Positions 49,301-61,300 of a stretch of 64,000 nt of DNA are shown piece after piece (position 1 is the stretch's first letter; every line of letters starts with the position of its first letter). The stretch is taken from positions 135,902,039-135,966,038 of the forward strand of contig CAXKWD010000006.1 in the NCBI GenBank assembly GCA_964059195.1. The letters are read 5' to 3'. The position numbers and the translations under genes were made by a program. The DNA is from Ectobius pallidus. Taxonomy: Eukaryota; Arthropoda; Insecta; Blattodea; Ectobiidae. Under the pieces are notes generated by a model. It saw nothing but the letters and a program-made list of their open reading frames with translations, did not search any database and had not been told where the DNA came from.

Positions 49301-52300
49301 TCGGAATTTTGGGCGCATTTTTCGAAATTTTCAAAGGGGTTAGCCTTCTCGGAATTCTGGGCGCATTTTTTGAAATTTTCAAAGGGGTTAGCCTTCTCGG
49401 AATTCTGGGCGCATTTTTCGAAATTTTCAAACGGTTAGCCTTCTCGGAATTCTGGGCTCATTTTTCGAAATGTTCAAAGGGGTTAGCCTTCTCGGAATTC
49501 TGGGCTCATTTTTCTAAATTTTTCTAAATTTTTAAAGGGGGAGCCTTCTCGGAATTCTGGGCGCATTTTTGAAATTTTCAAAGGGGTTAGCCTTCTCGGA
49601 ATTCTGGGCGCATTTTTCGAAATTTTCAAAGGGGTTAGCCTTCTCGGAATTCTGGGCGCATTTTTCGAAATTTTCAAAGGGGTTAGCCTTCTCGGAATTC
49701 TGGGCGCATTTTTCGAAATTTTCAAATGGGTTAGCCTTCTCGGAATTCTGGGCGCATTTTTCGAAATGTTCAAAGGGGTTAGCCTTCTCGGAATTCTGGG
49801 CGCATTTTTCGAAATATTAGAAGGGGTTAGCCTTCTCGGAATGGTGGGCGCATTTTTCGAAATTTTCAAAGGGCTTAGCCTTCTCGGAATTCTGGGCGCA
49901 TTTTTCGAAATTTTAAAAAGGGGTTAGCCTTCTCGGAATTCTGGGCGCATTTTTCGAAATTTTCAAAGGGGTTAGCCTTCTCGGAATTATGGGCGCATTT
50001 TTCGAAAATTTCAAAGGGGTTAGCCTTCTCGGAATTCTGGGCGCATTTTTCGAAATTTTCAAAGGGGTTAGCCTTCTCGGAATTCTGGGCACATTTTTCG
50101 AAATTTTCAAAGGGGTTAGCCTTCTCGGAATTCTGGGCGCATTTTTGAAATTTTCAAAGGGGTTAGCCTTCTCGGAATTCTGGGCGCATTTTTCGAAATT
50201 TTCAAAGGAGTTAGCCTTCTCGGAATTCTGGGCGCATTTTTCGAAATTTTCAAATGGGTTAGCCTTCTCGGAATTCTGGGCGCATTTTTCGAAATGTTCA
50301 AAGGGGTTAGCCTTCTCAAAATTCTGGGCGCATTTTTCGAAATATTCAAGGGGGTTAGCCTTCTCGGAATTCTGGGCGCATTTTCCGAAATTTTCAAAGG
50401 GGTTAGCCTTCTCGGAATTATGGGCTCATTTTTCGAAATGTTCAAAGTGGTTAGCCTTCTCGGAATTATGGGCTCATTTTTCGAAATGTTCAAAGGGGTT
50501 AGCCTTCTCGGAATTCTGGGCTCATTTATCGAAATTTTCAAAGGGGTTAGCCTTCTCGGAATTCTGGGCGCATTTATCGAAATTCTAGAAGGGATTAGCC
50601 TTCTCGGAATTCTGGGCGCATTTTTCGAAATTTTCAAAGGAGTTAGCCTTCTCAGAATTCTGGGCGCATTTTTCGAAATTTTCAAAGGGGTTAGCCTTCT
50701 CGGAATTCTGGGCGCATCTTTCGAAATTTTCAAAGGGGTTAGCCTTCTCGGAATTCTGGGCGCATTTTTCGAAATTTTCAAAGGGGTTAGTCTTCTCGGA
50801 ATTCTGAGCGCATTTTCCGAAATTTTCAAAGGGGTTAGCCTTCTCGGAATTCTGGGAGCATTTTTTGAAATTTTCAAAGGGGTTAGCCTTCTTGGAATTG
50901 TGGGCGCATTTTTCGAAATTTTCAAAGGGGTTAGCCTTCTCGGAATTGTGGGCGCAATTTTCGAAATTTTCAAAGGTGTTAGCTTTCTCGTAATTGTGGG
51001 CGCATTTATCGAAATTTTCAAAGGGGTTAGCCTTCTCGGAATTCTGGGCGCATTTTTCGAAATTTTCAAAGGGGTTAGCCTTCTTGGAATTCTGGGCGCA
51101 TGTTTCGAAATGTTAAAAGAGGTTAGCCTTCTCGGAATTCTGGGCGCATTTTTCGAAAATTTCAAAGGGGTTAGCCTTCTCGGAATTCTGGGCGCATTTT
51201 TCAAAGGGGTTAGCCTTCTCGGAATTCTGGGCGCATTTTTCGAAATTTTCAAAGGGGTTAGCCTTCTCGGAATTCTGGGAGCATTTTTCGAAATTTTCAA
51301 AGGGGTTAGCCTTCTCGAAATTCTGGGCGCATTTTTCGAAATTTTCAAAGGGGTTAGCCTTCTCGGAATTCTGGGAGCATTTTTTGAAATTTTCAAAGGG
51401 GTTAGCCTTCTCGAAATTCTGGGCGCATTTTTCGAAATTTTCAATGGGGTTAGCCTTCTCGGAATTCTGGGCGCATTTTTCGAAATTTTCAAAGCGGTTA
51501 GCCTTCTCGGAATTGTGGGCGCATTTTTCGAAATTTTCAAAGGGGTTAGCCTTCTCGGAATTCTGGGTGCATTTTTTCGAAATTTTCAAAGGGGTTAGCC
51601 TTCTCGGAATTCTGGGCGCATTTTTCGAAATTTTCAAAGGGGTTAGTCTTCTCGGAATTCTGGGCGCATTTTCCGAAATTTTCAAAGGGGTTAGCCTTCT
51701 CGGAATCCTGGGCGCATTTTTAGAAATTTTCAAAGCGGTTAGCCTTCTCGGAATTCTGGCCGCATTTTTCGAAATTTTCAAATGGGTTAGCCTTCTCGGA
51801 ATTCTGGGCGCATTTTTCAAAATTTTCAAAGGGGTTAGCCTTCTCAGAATCCTGGGCGCATTTTTCGAAATTTTCAGAGGGGTTAGCCTTCTCGGAATTC
51901 TGGCCGCATTTTTCGAAATTTTCAAATGGGTTAGCCTTCTCGGAATTCTGGGCGCATTTTTCGAAATTTTCAAAGGGGTTAGCCTTCTCGGAATTCTGGG
52001 CGCATTTTTTGAAATTTTCAAAGGGGTTAGCCTTCTCGGAATTCTGGGTGCATTTTTCGAAATTTTCAAAGGGATTAGCCTTCTCGGAATTATGCGCATT
52101 TTTCGAAATTTTCAAAGGGGTTAGCCTTCTCGGAATTCTGGGCTCATTTTTCGAAATGTTCAAAGGGGTTAGCCTTCTCGGAATTCTGGGCTCATTTTTC
52201 GAAATTTTCAAAGGGGTTAGCCTTCTCGGAATTCTAGGCGCATTTTTCTAAATTTTCAAAGGGTTTAGCCTTCTCGGAATTCTGGGCGCATTTTTCGATA

Positions 52301-55300
52301 TTTTCAAAGGGGTTAGCCTTCTCGGAATTCTGGGCGCATTTATCGAAATTCTAGAAGGGATTAGCCTTCTCGGAATTCTGGGCGCATTTTTCGAAATTTT
52401 CAAAGGAGTTAGCCTTCTCAGAATTCTGGGCGCATTTTTCGAAATTTTTAAAGGGGTTAGCCTTCTCGGAATTCTGGGCGCATCTTTTGAAATTTTCAAA
52501 GGGGTTAGCCTTCTCGGAATTCTGGGCGCATTTTTCGAAATTTTCAAAGGTGTTAGCCTCGTCGGAATTCTGGGCGCATTTTTCGAAATTTTCAAAGGGG
52601 TTAGCCTTCTCGGAATTCTGGGCGCATTTTTCGAAATTTTCAAAGGGGTTAGCCTTCTCGGAATTATGGGCGCATTTTTCGAAAATTTCAAAGGGGTTAG
52701 CCTTCTCGAAATTCTGGGCGCATTTTTCGAAATTTTCAAAGGGGTTAGCCTTCTCAGAATTCTGGGCGCATTTTTCGAAATTTTTAAAGGGGTTAGCCTT
52801 CTCGGAATTCTGGGCGCATTTTTCGAAATTTTCAAAGGGGTTAGCCTTCTCGGAATTCTGGGCGCATTTTTCGAAATTTTCAAAGGGGTTAGCCTTCTCG
52901 GAATTCTGGGCGCATTTTTCAAATTTTCAAAGGGGTTAGCCTTCTCGGAATTCTGGGCGCATTTTTCGAAATTTTCAAAGGGGTTAGCCTTCTCGGAATT
53001 CTGGGCGCATTTTTCGAAATTTTCAAAGGGGTTAGCCTTCTCGGAATTCTGGGCGCATTTATCGAAATTCTAGAAGGGATTAGCCTTCTCGGAATTCTGG
53101 GCGCATTTTTCGAAATTTTCAAAGGGGTTAGCCTTCTCGGAATTCTGGGCGCATCTTTCGAAATTTTCAAAGGGGTTAGCCTTCTCGGAATTCTGGGCGC
53201 ATTTTTCGAAATTTTCAAAGGGGTTAGTCTTCTCGGAATTCTGGGCGCATTTTCCGAAATTTTCAAAGGGGTTAGCCTTCTCGGAATTCTGGGAGCATTT
53301 TTTGAAATTTTCAAAGGGGTTAGCCTTCTTGGAATTGTGGGCGCATTTTTCGAAATTTTCAAAGGGGTTAGCCTTCTCGGAATTGTGGGCGCAATTTTCG
53401 AAATTTTCAAAGGTGTTAGCTTTCTCGTAATTGTGGGCGCATTTATCGAAATTTTCAAAGGGGTTAGCCTTCTCGGAATTCTGGGCGCATTTATCGAAAT
53501 TCTAGAAGGGATTAGCCTTCTCGGAATTCTGGGCGCATTTTTCGAAATTTTCAAAGGAGTTAGCCTTCTCAGAATTCTGGGCGCATTTTTCGAAATTTTC
53601 AAAGGGGTTAGCCTTCTCGGAATTCTGGGCGCATCTTTCGAAATTTTCAAAGGGGTTAGCCTTCTCGGAATTCTGGGCGCATTTTTCGAAATTTTCAAAG
53701 GGGTTAGTCTTCTCGGAATTCTGGGCGCATTTTCCGAAATTTTCAAAGGGGTTAGCCTTCTCGGAATTCTGGGAGCATTTTTTGAAATTTTCAAAGGGGT
53801 TAGCCTTCTTGGAATTGTGGGCGCATTTTTCGAAATTTTCAAAGGGTTTAGCCTTCTCGGAATTGTGGGCGCAATTTTCGAAATTTTCAAAGGTGTTAGC
53901 TTTCTCGTAATTGTGGGCGCATTTATCGAAATTTTCAAAGGGGTTAGCCTTCTCGGAATTCTGGGCGCATTTTTCGAAATTTTCAAAGGGGTTAGCCTTC
54001 TTGGAATTCTGGGCGCATGTTTCGAAATGTTAAAAGAGGTTAGCCTTCTCGGAATTCTGGGCGCATTTTTCGAAAATTTCAAAGGGGTTAGCCTTCTCGG
54101 AATTCTGGGCGCATTTTTCAAAGGGGTTAGCCTTCTCGGAATTCTGGGCGCATTTTTCGAAATTTTCAAAGGGGTTAGCCTTCTCGGAATTCTGGGAGCA
54201 TTTTTCGAAATTTTCAAAGGGGTTAGCCTTCTCGAAATTCTGGGCGCATTTTTCGAAATTTTCAAAGGGGTTAGCCTTCTCGGAATTCTGGGAGCATTTT
54301 TTGAAATTTTCAAAGGGGTTAGCCTTCTCGAAATTCTGGGCGCATTTTTCGAAATTTTCAATGGGGTTAGCCTTCTCGGAATTCTGGGCGCATTTTTCGA
54401 AATTTTCAAAGCGGTTAGCCTTCTCGGAATTGTGGGCGCATTTTTCGAAATTTTCAAAGGGGTTAGCCTTCTCGGAATTCTGGGTGCATTTTTCGAAATT
54501 TTCAAAGGGGTTAGCCTTCTCGGAATTCTGGGCGCATTTTTCGAAATTTTCAAAGGGGTTAGTCTTCTCGGAATTCTGGGCGCATTTTCCGAAATTTTCA
54601 AAGGGGTTAGCCTTCTCGGAATCCTGGGCGCATTTTTAGAAATTTTCAAAGCGGTTAGCCTTCTCGGAATTCTGGCCGCATTTTTCGAAATTTTCAAATG
54701 GGTTAGCCTTCTCGGAATTCTGGGCGCATTTTTCAAAATTTTCAAAGGGGTTAGCCTTCTCAGAATCCTGGGCGCATTTTTCGAAATTTTCAGAGGGGTT
54801 AGCCTTCTCGGAATTCTGGCCGCATTTTTCGAAATTTTCAAATGGGTTAGCCTTCTCGGAATTCTGGGCGCATTTTTCGAAATTTTCAAAGGGGTTAGCC
54901 TTCTCGGAATTCTGGGCGCATTTTTTGAAATTTTCAAAGGGGTTAGCCTTCTCGGAATTCTGGGTGCATTTTTCGAAATTTTCAAAGGGATTAGCCTTCT
55001 CGGAATTATGCGCATTTTTCGAAATTTTCAAAGGGGTTAGCCTTCTCGGAATTCTGGGCTCATTTTTCGAAATGTTCAAAGGGGTTAGCCTTCTCGGAAT
55101 TCTGGGCTCATTTTTCGAAATTTTCAAAGGGGTTAGCCTTCTCAAAATTCTAGGCGCATTTTTATAAATTTTCAAAGGGTTTAGCCTTCTCGGAATTCTG
55201 GGCGCATTTTTCGATATTTTCAAAGGGGTTAGCCTTCTCGGAATTCTGGGCGCATTTATCGAAATTCTAGAAGGGATTAGCCTTCTCGGAATTCTGGGCG

Positions 55301-58300
55301 CATTTTTCGAAATTTTCAAAGGAGTTAGCCTTCTCAGAATTCTGGGCGCATTTTTCGAAATTTTTAAAGGGGTTAGCCTTCTCGGAATTCTGGGCGCATC
55401 TTTTGAAATTTTCAAAGGGGTTAGCCTTCTCGGAATTCTGGGCGCATTTTTCGAAATTTTCAAAGGTGTTAGCCTCGTCGGAATTCTGGGCGCATTTTTC
55501 GAAATTTTCAAAGGGGTTAGCCTTCTCGGAATTCTGGGCGCATTTTTCGAAATTTTCAAAGGGGTTAGCCTTCTCGGAATTATGGGCGCATTTTTCGAAA
55601 ATTTCAAAGGGGTTAGCCTTCTCGAAATTCTGGGCGCATTTTTCGAAATTTTCAAAGGGGTTAGCCTTCTCAGAATTCTGGGCGCATTTTTCGAAATTTT
55701 TAAAGGGGTTAGCCTTCTCGGAATTCTGGGCGCATTTTTCGAAATTTTCAAAGGGGTTAGCCTTCTCGGAATTCTGGGCGCATTTTTCGAAATTTCAAAG
55801 GGGTTAGCCTTCTCGGAATTCTGGGCGCATTTTTCGAAATTTTCAAAGGGGTTAGCCTTCTCGGAATTCTGGGCGCATTTTTCAAATTTTCAAAGGGGTT
55901 AGCCTTCTCGGAATTCTGGGCGCATTTTTCGAAATTTTCAAAGGGGTTAGCCTTCTCGGAATTCTGGGCGCATTTTTCGAAATTTTCAAAGGGGTTAGCC
56001 TTCTCGGAATTCTGGGCGCATTTATCGAAATTCTAGAAGGGATTAGCCTTCTCGGAATTCTGGGCGCATTTTTCGAAATTTTCAAAGGAGTTAGCCTTCT
56101 CAGAATTCTGGGCGCATTTTTCGAAATTTTCAAAGGGGTTAGCCTTCTCGGAATTCTGGGCGCATCTTTCGAAATTTTCAAAGGGGTTAGCCTTCTCGGA
56201 ATTCTGGGCGCATTTTTCGAAATTTTCAAAGGGGTTAGTCTTCTCGGAATTCTGGGCGCATTTTCCGAAATTTTCAAAGGGGTTAGCCTTCTCGGAATCC
56301 TGGGCGCATTTTTAGAAATTTTCAAAGCGGTTAGCCTTCTCGGAATTCTGGCCGCATTTTTCGAAATTTTCAAATGGGTTAGCCTTCTCGGAATTCTGGG
56401 CGCATTTTTCAAAATTTTCAAAGGGGTTAGCCTTCTCAGAATCCTGGGCGCATTTTTCGAAATTTTCAGAGGGGTTAGCCTTCTCGGAATTCTGGCCGCA
56501 TTTTTCGAAATTTTCAAATGGGTTAGCCTTCTCGGAATTCTGGGCGCATTTTTCAAAATTTTCAAAGGGGTTAGCCTTCTCAGAATCCTGGGCGCATTTT
56601 TCGAAATTTTCAGAGGGGTTAGCCTTCTCGGAATTCTGGGCGCATTTTTCGAAATTTTCAAAGGGGTTAGCCTTCTCGGAATTCTGGGCGCATTTTTTGA
56701 AATTTTCAAAGGGGTTAGCCTTCTCGGAATTCTGGGTGCATTTTTCGAAATTTTCAAAGGGATTAGCCTTCTCGGAATTATGCGCATTTTTCGAAATTTT
56801 CAAAGGGGTTAGCCTTCTTGGAATTGTGGGCGCATTTTTCGAAATTTTCAAAGGGGTTAGCCTTCTCGGAATTGTGGGCGCATTTTTCGAAATTTTCAAA
56901 GGGGTTAGCCTTCTCGGAATTATTGGCGCATTTTTCGAAATTTTCAAAGGGGTTAGCCTTCTTGGAATTGTGGGCGCATTTTTCGATATTTTCAAAGGGG
57001 TTAGCCTTCTCGGAATTGTGGGCGCAATCTTCGAAATTTTCAAAGGTGTTAGCTTTCTCGTAATTGTGGGCGCATTTATCGAAATTTTCAAAGGGGTTAG
57101 CCTTCTCGGAATTCTGGGCGCATTTTTCGAAATTTTCAAAGGGGTCAGCCTTCTTGGAATTCTGGGCGCATGTTTCAAAATGTTCAAAGAGGTTAGCCTT
57201 CTCGGAATTCTGGGCGCATTTTTCGAAAATTTCAAAGGGTTTAGCCTTCTCGGAATTCTGGGCGCATTTTTCAAAGGGGTTAGCCTTCTCGGAATTCTGG
57301 GCGCATTTTTCGAAATTTTCAAAGGGGTTAGCCTTCTCGGAATTCTGGGAGCTTTTTTCGAAATTTTCAAAGGGGTTAGCCTTCTCGGAATTTTGGGCGC
57401 ATTTTTCGAAATTTTCAAAGGGGTTAGCCTTCTCGGAATTCTGGGCGCATTTTTTGAAATTTTCAAAGGGGTTAGCCTTCTCGGAATTCTGGGCGCATTT
57501 TTCGAAATTTTCAAAGCGGTTAGCCTTCTCGGAATTGTGGGCGCATTTTTCGAAATTTTCAAAGGGGTTAGCCTTCTCGCAATTCTGGGCGCATTTTTCG
57601 AAATTTTCAAAGGGGTTAGCCTTCTCGGAATTATGGGCGTATTTTTCGAAATTTTAAAATGGGTTAGCCTTCTCGGAATTCTGGGCGCATTTTTCGAAAT
57701 TTTCAAACGGTTAGCCTTCTCGGAATTCTGGGCTCATTTTTCGAAATGTTCAAAGGGGTTAGCCTTCTCGGAATTCTGGGCTCATTTTTCTAAATTTTTC
57801 TAAATTTTTAAAGGGGGTTAGCCTTCTCGGAATTCTGGGCGCATTTTTGAAATTTTCAAAGGGGTTAGCCTTCTCGGAATTCTGGGCGCATTTTTCGAAA
57901 TTTTCAAAGGGGTTAGCCTTCTCGGAATTCTGGGCGCATTTTTCGAAATTTTCAAAGGGGTTAGCCTTCTCGGAATTCTGGGCGCATTTTTCGAAATTTT
58001 CAAATGGGTTAGCCTTCTCGGAATTCTGGGCGCATTTTGCGAAATGTTCAAAGGGGTTAGCCTTCTCGGAATTCTGGGCGCATTTTTCGAAATATTAGAA
58101 GGGGTTAGCCTTCTCGGAATGGTGGGCGCATTTTTCGAAATTTTCAAAGGGCTTAGCCTTCTCGGAATTCTGGGCGCATTTTTCGAAATTTTAAAAAGGG
58201 GTTAGCCTTCTCGGAATTCTGGGCGCATTTTTCGAAATTTTCAAAGGGGTTAGCCTTCTCGGAATTATGGGCGCATTTTTCGAAAATTTCAAAGGGGTTA

Positions 58301-61300
58301 GCCTTCTCGGAATTCTGGGCGCATTTTTCGAAATTTTCAAAGGGGTTAGCCTTCTCGGAATTCTGGGCACATTTTTCGAAATTTTCAAAGGGGTTAGCCT
58401 TCTCGGAATTCTGGGCGCATTTTTGAAATTTTCAAAGGGGTTAGCCTTCTCGGAATTCTGGGCGCATTTTTCGAAATTTTCAAAGGAGTTAGCCTTCTCG
58501 GAATTCTGGGCGCATTTTTCGAAATTTTCAAATGGGTTAGCCTTCTCGGAATTCTGGGCGCATTTTTCGAAATGTTCAAAGGGGTTAGCCTTCTCAAAAT
58601 TCTGGGCGCATTTTTCGAAATATTCAAAGGGGTTAGCCTTCTCGGAATTCTGGGCGCATTTTCCGAAATTTTCAAAGGGGTTAGCCTTCTCGGAATTATG
58701 GGCTCATTTTTCGAAATGTTCAAAGTGGTTAGCCTTCTCGGAATTATGGGCTCATTTTTCGAAATGTTCAAAGGGGTTAGCCTTCTCGGAATTCTGGGCT
58801 CATTTATCGAAATTTTCAAAGGGGTTAGCCTTCTCGGAATTCTGGGCGCATTTATCGAAATTCTAGAAGGGATTAGCCTTCTCGGAATTCTGGGCGCATT
58901 TTTCGAAATTTTCAAAGGAGTTAGCCTTCTCAGAATTCTGGGCGCATTTTTCGAAATTTTCAAAGGGGTTAGCCTTCTCGGAATTCTGGGCGCATCTTTC
59001 GAAATTTTCAAAGGGGTTAGCCTTCTCGGAATTCTGGGCGCATTTTTCGAAATTTTCAAAGGGGTTAGTCTTCTCGGAATTCTGAGCGCATTTTCCGAAA
59101 TTTTCAAAGGGGTTAGCCTTCTCGGAATTCTGGGAGCATTTTTTGAAATTTTCAAAGGGGTTAGCCTTCTTGGAATTGTGGGCGCATTTTTCGAAATTTT
59201 CAAAGGGGTTAGCCTTCTCGGAATTGTGGGCGCAATTTTCGAAATTTTCAAAGGTGTTAGCTTTCTCGTAATTGTGGGCGCATTTATCGAAATTTTCAAA
59301 GGGGTTAGCCTTCTCGGAATTCTGGGCGCATTTTTCGAAATTTTCAAAGGGGTTAGCCTTCTTGGAATTCTGGGCGCATGTTTCGAAATGTTAAAAGAGG
59401 TTAGCCTTCTCGGAATTCTGGGCGCATTTTTCGAAAATTTCAAAGGGGTTAGCCTTCTCGGAATTCTGGGCGCATTTTTCAAAGGGGTTAGCCTTCTCGG
59501 AATTCTGGGCGCATTTTTCGAAATTTTCAAAGGGGTTAGCCTTCTCGGAATTCTGGGAGCATTTTTCGAAATTTTCAAAGGGGTTAGCCTTCTCGAAATT
59601 CTGGGCGCATTTTTCGAAATTTTCAAAGGGGTTAGCCTTCTCGGAATTCTGGGAGCATTTTTTGAAATTTTCAAAGGGGTTAGCCTTCTCGAAATTCTGG
59701 GCGCATTTTTCGAAATTTTCAATGGGGTTAGCCTTCTCGGAATTCTGGGCGCATTTTTCGAAATTTTCAAAGCGGTTAGCCTTCTCGGAATTGTGGGCGC
59801 ATTTTTCGAAATTTTCAAAGGGGTTAGCCTTCTCGGAATTCTGGGTGCATTTTTTCGAAATTTTCAAAGGGGTTAGCCTTCTCGGAATTCTGGGCGCATT
59901 TTTCGAAATTTTCAAAGGGGTTAGTCTTCTCGGAATTCTGGGCGCATTTTCCGAAATTTTCAAAGGGGTTAGCCTTCTCGGAATCCTGGGCGCATTTTTA
60001 GAAATTTTCAAAGCGGTTAGCCTTCTCGGAATTCTGGCCGCATTTTTCGAAATTTTCAAATGGGTTAGCCTTCTCGGAATTCTGGGCGCATTTTTCAAAA
60101 TTTTCAAAGGGGTTAGCCTTCTCAGAATCCTGGGCGCATTTTTCGAAATTTTCAGAGGGGTTAGCCTTCTCGGAATTCTGGCCGCATTTTTCGAAATTTT
60201 CAAATGGGTTAGCCTTCTCGGAATTCTGGGCGCATTTTTCGAAATTTTCAAAGGGGTTAGCCTTCTCGGAATTCTGGGCGCATTTTTTGAAATTTTCAAA
60301 GGGGTTAGCCTTCTCGGAATTCTGGGTGCATTTTTCGAAATTTTCAAAGGGATTAGCCTTCTCGGAATTATGCGCATTTTTCGAAATTTTCAAAGGGGTT
60401 AGCCTTCTCGGAATTCTGGGCTCATTTTTCGAAATGTTCAAAGGGGTTAGCCTTCTCGGAATTCTGGGCTCATTTTTCGAAATTTTCAAAGGGGTTAGCC
60501 TTCTCGGAATTCTAGGCGCATTTTTCTAAATTTTCAAAGGGTTTAGCCTTCTCGGAATTCTGGGCGCATTTTTCGATATTTTCAAAGGGGTTAGCCTTCT
60601 CGGAATTCTGGGCGCATTTATCGAAATTCTAGAAGGGATTAGCCTTCTCGGAATTCTGGGCGCATTTTTCGAAATTTTCAAAGGAGTTAGCCTTCTCAGA
60701 ATTCTGGGCGCATTTTTCGAAATTTTTAAAGGGGTTAGCCTTCTCGGAATTCTGGGCGCATCTTTTGAAATTTTCAAAGGGGTTAGCCTTCTCGGAATTC
60801 TAGGCGCATTTTTCGAAATTTTCAAAGGTGTTAGCCTCGTCGGAATTCTGGGCGCATTTTTCGAAATTTTCAAAGGGGTTAGCCTTCTCGGAATTCTGGG
60901 CGCATTTTTCGAAATTTTCAAAGGGGTTAGCCTTCTCGGAATTATGGGCGCATTTTTCGAAAATTTCAAAGGGGTTAGCCTTCTCGAAATTCTGGGCGCA
61001 TTTTTCGAAATTTTCAAAGGGGTTAGCCTTCTCAGAATTCTGGGCGCATTTTTCGAAATTTTTAAAGGGGTTAGCCTTCTCGGAATTCTGGGCGCATTTT
61101 TCGAAATTTTCAAAGGGGTTAGCCTTCTCGGAATTCTGGGCGCATTTTTCGAAATTTTCAAAGGGGTTAGCCTTCTCGGAATTCTGGGCGCATTTTTCGA
61201 AATTTTCAAAGGGGTTAGCCTTCTCGGAATTCTGGGCGCATTTTTCAAATTTTCAAAGGGGTTAGCCTTCTCGGAATTCTGGGCGCATTTTTCGAAATTT

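Noticed and set aside
52919..55015. 698-codon minus-strand open frame and dozens of similar frames in the satellite
   Set aside because: They are pure 16-residue repeats in several overlapping frames on both strands, follow directly from a stop-free 48-bp period, and show no domain, promoter or unique sequence.
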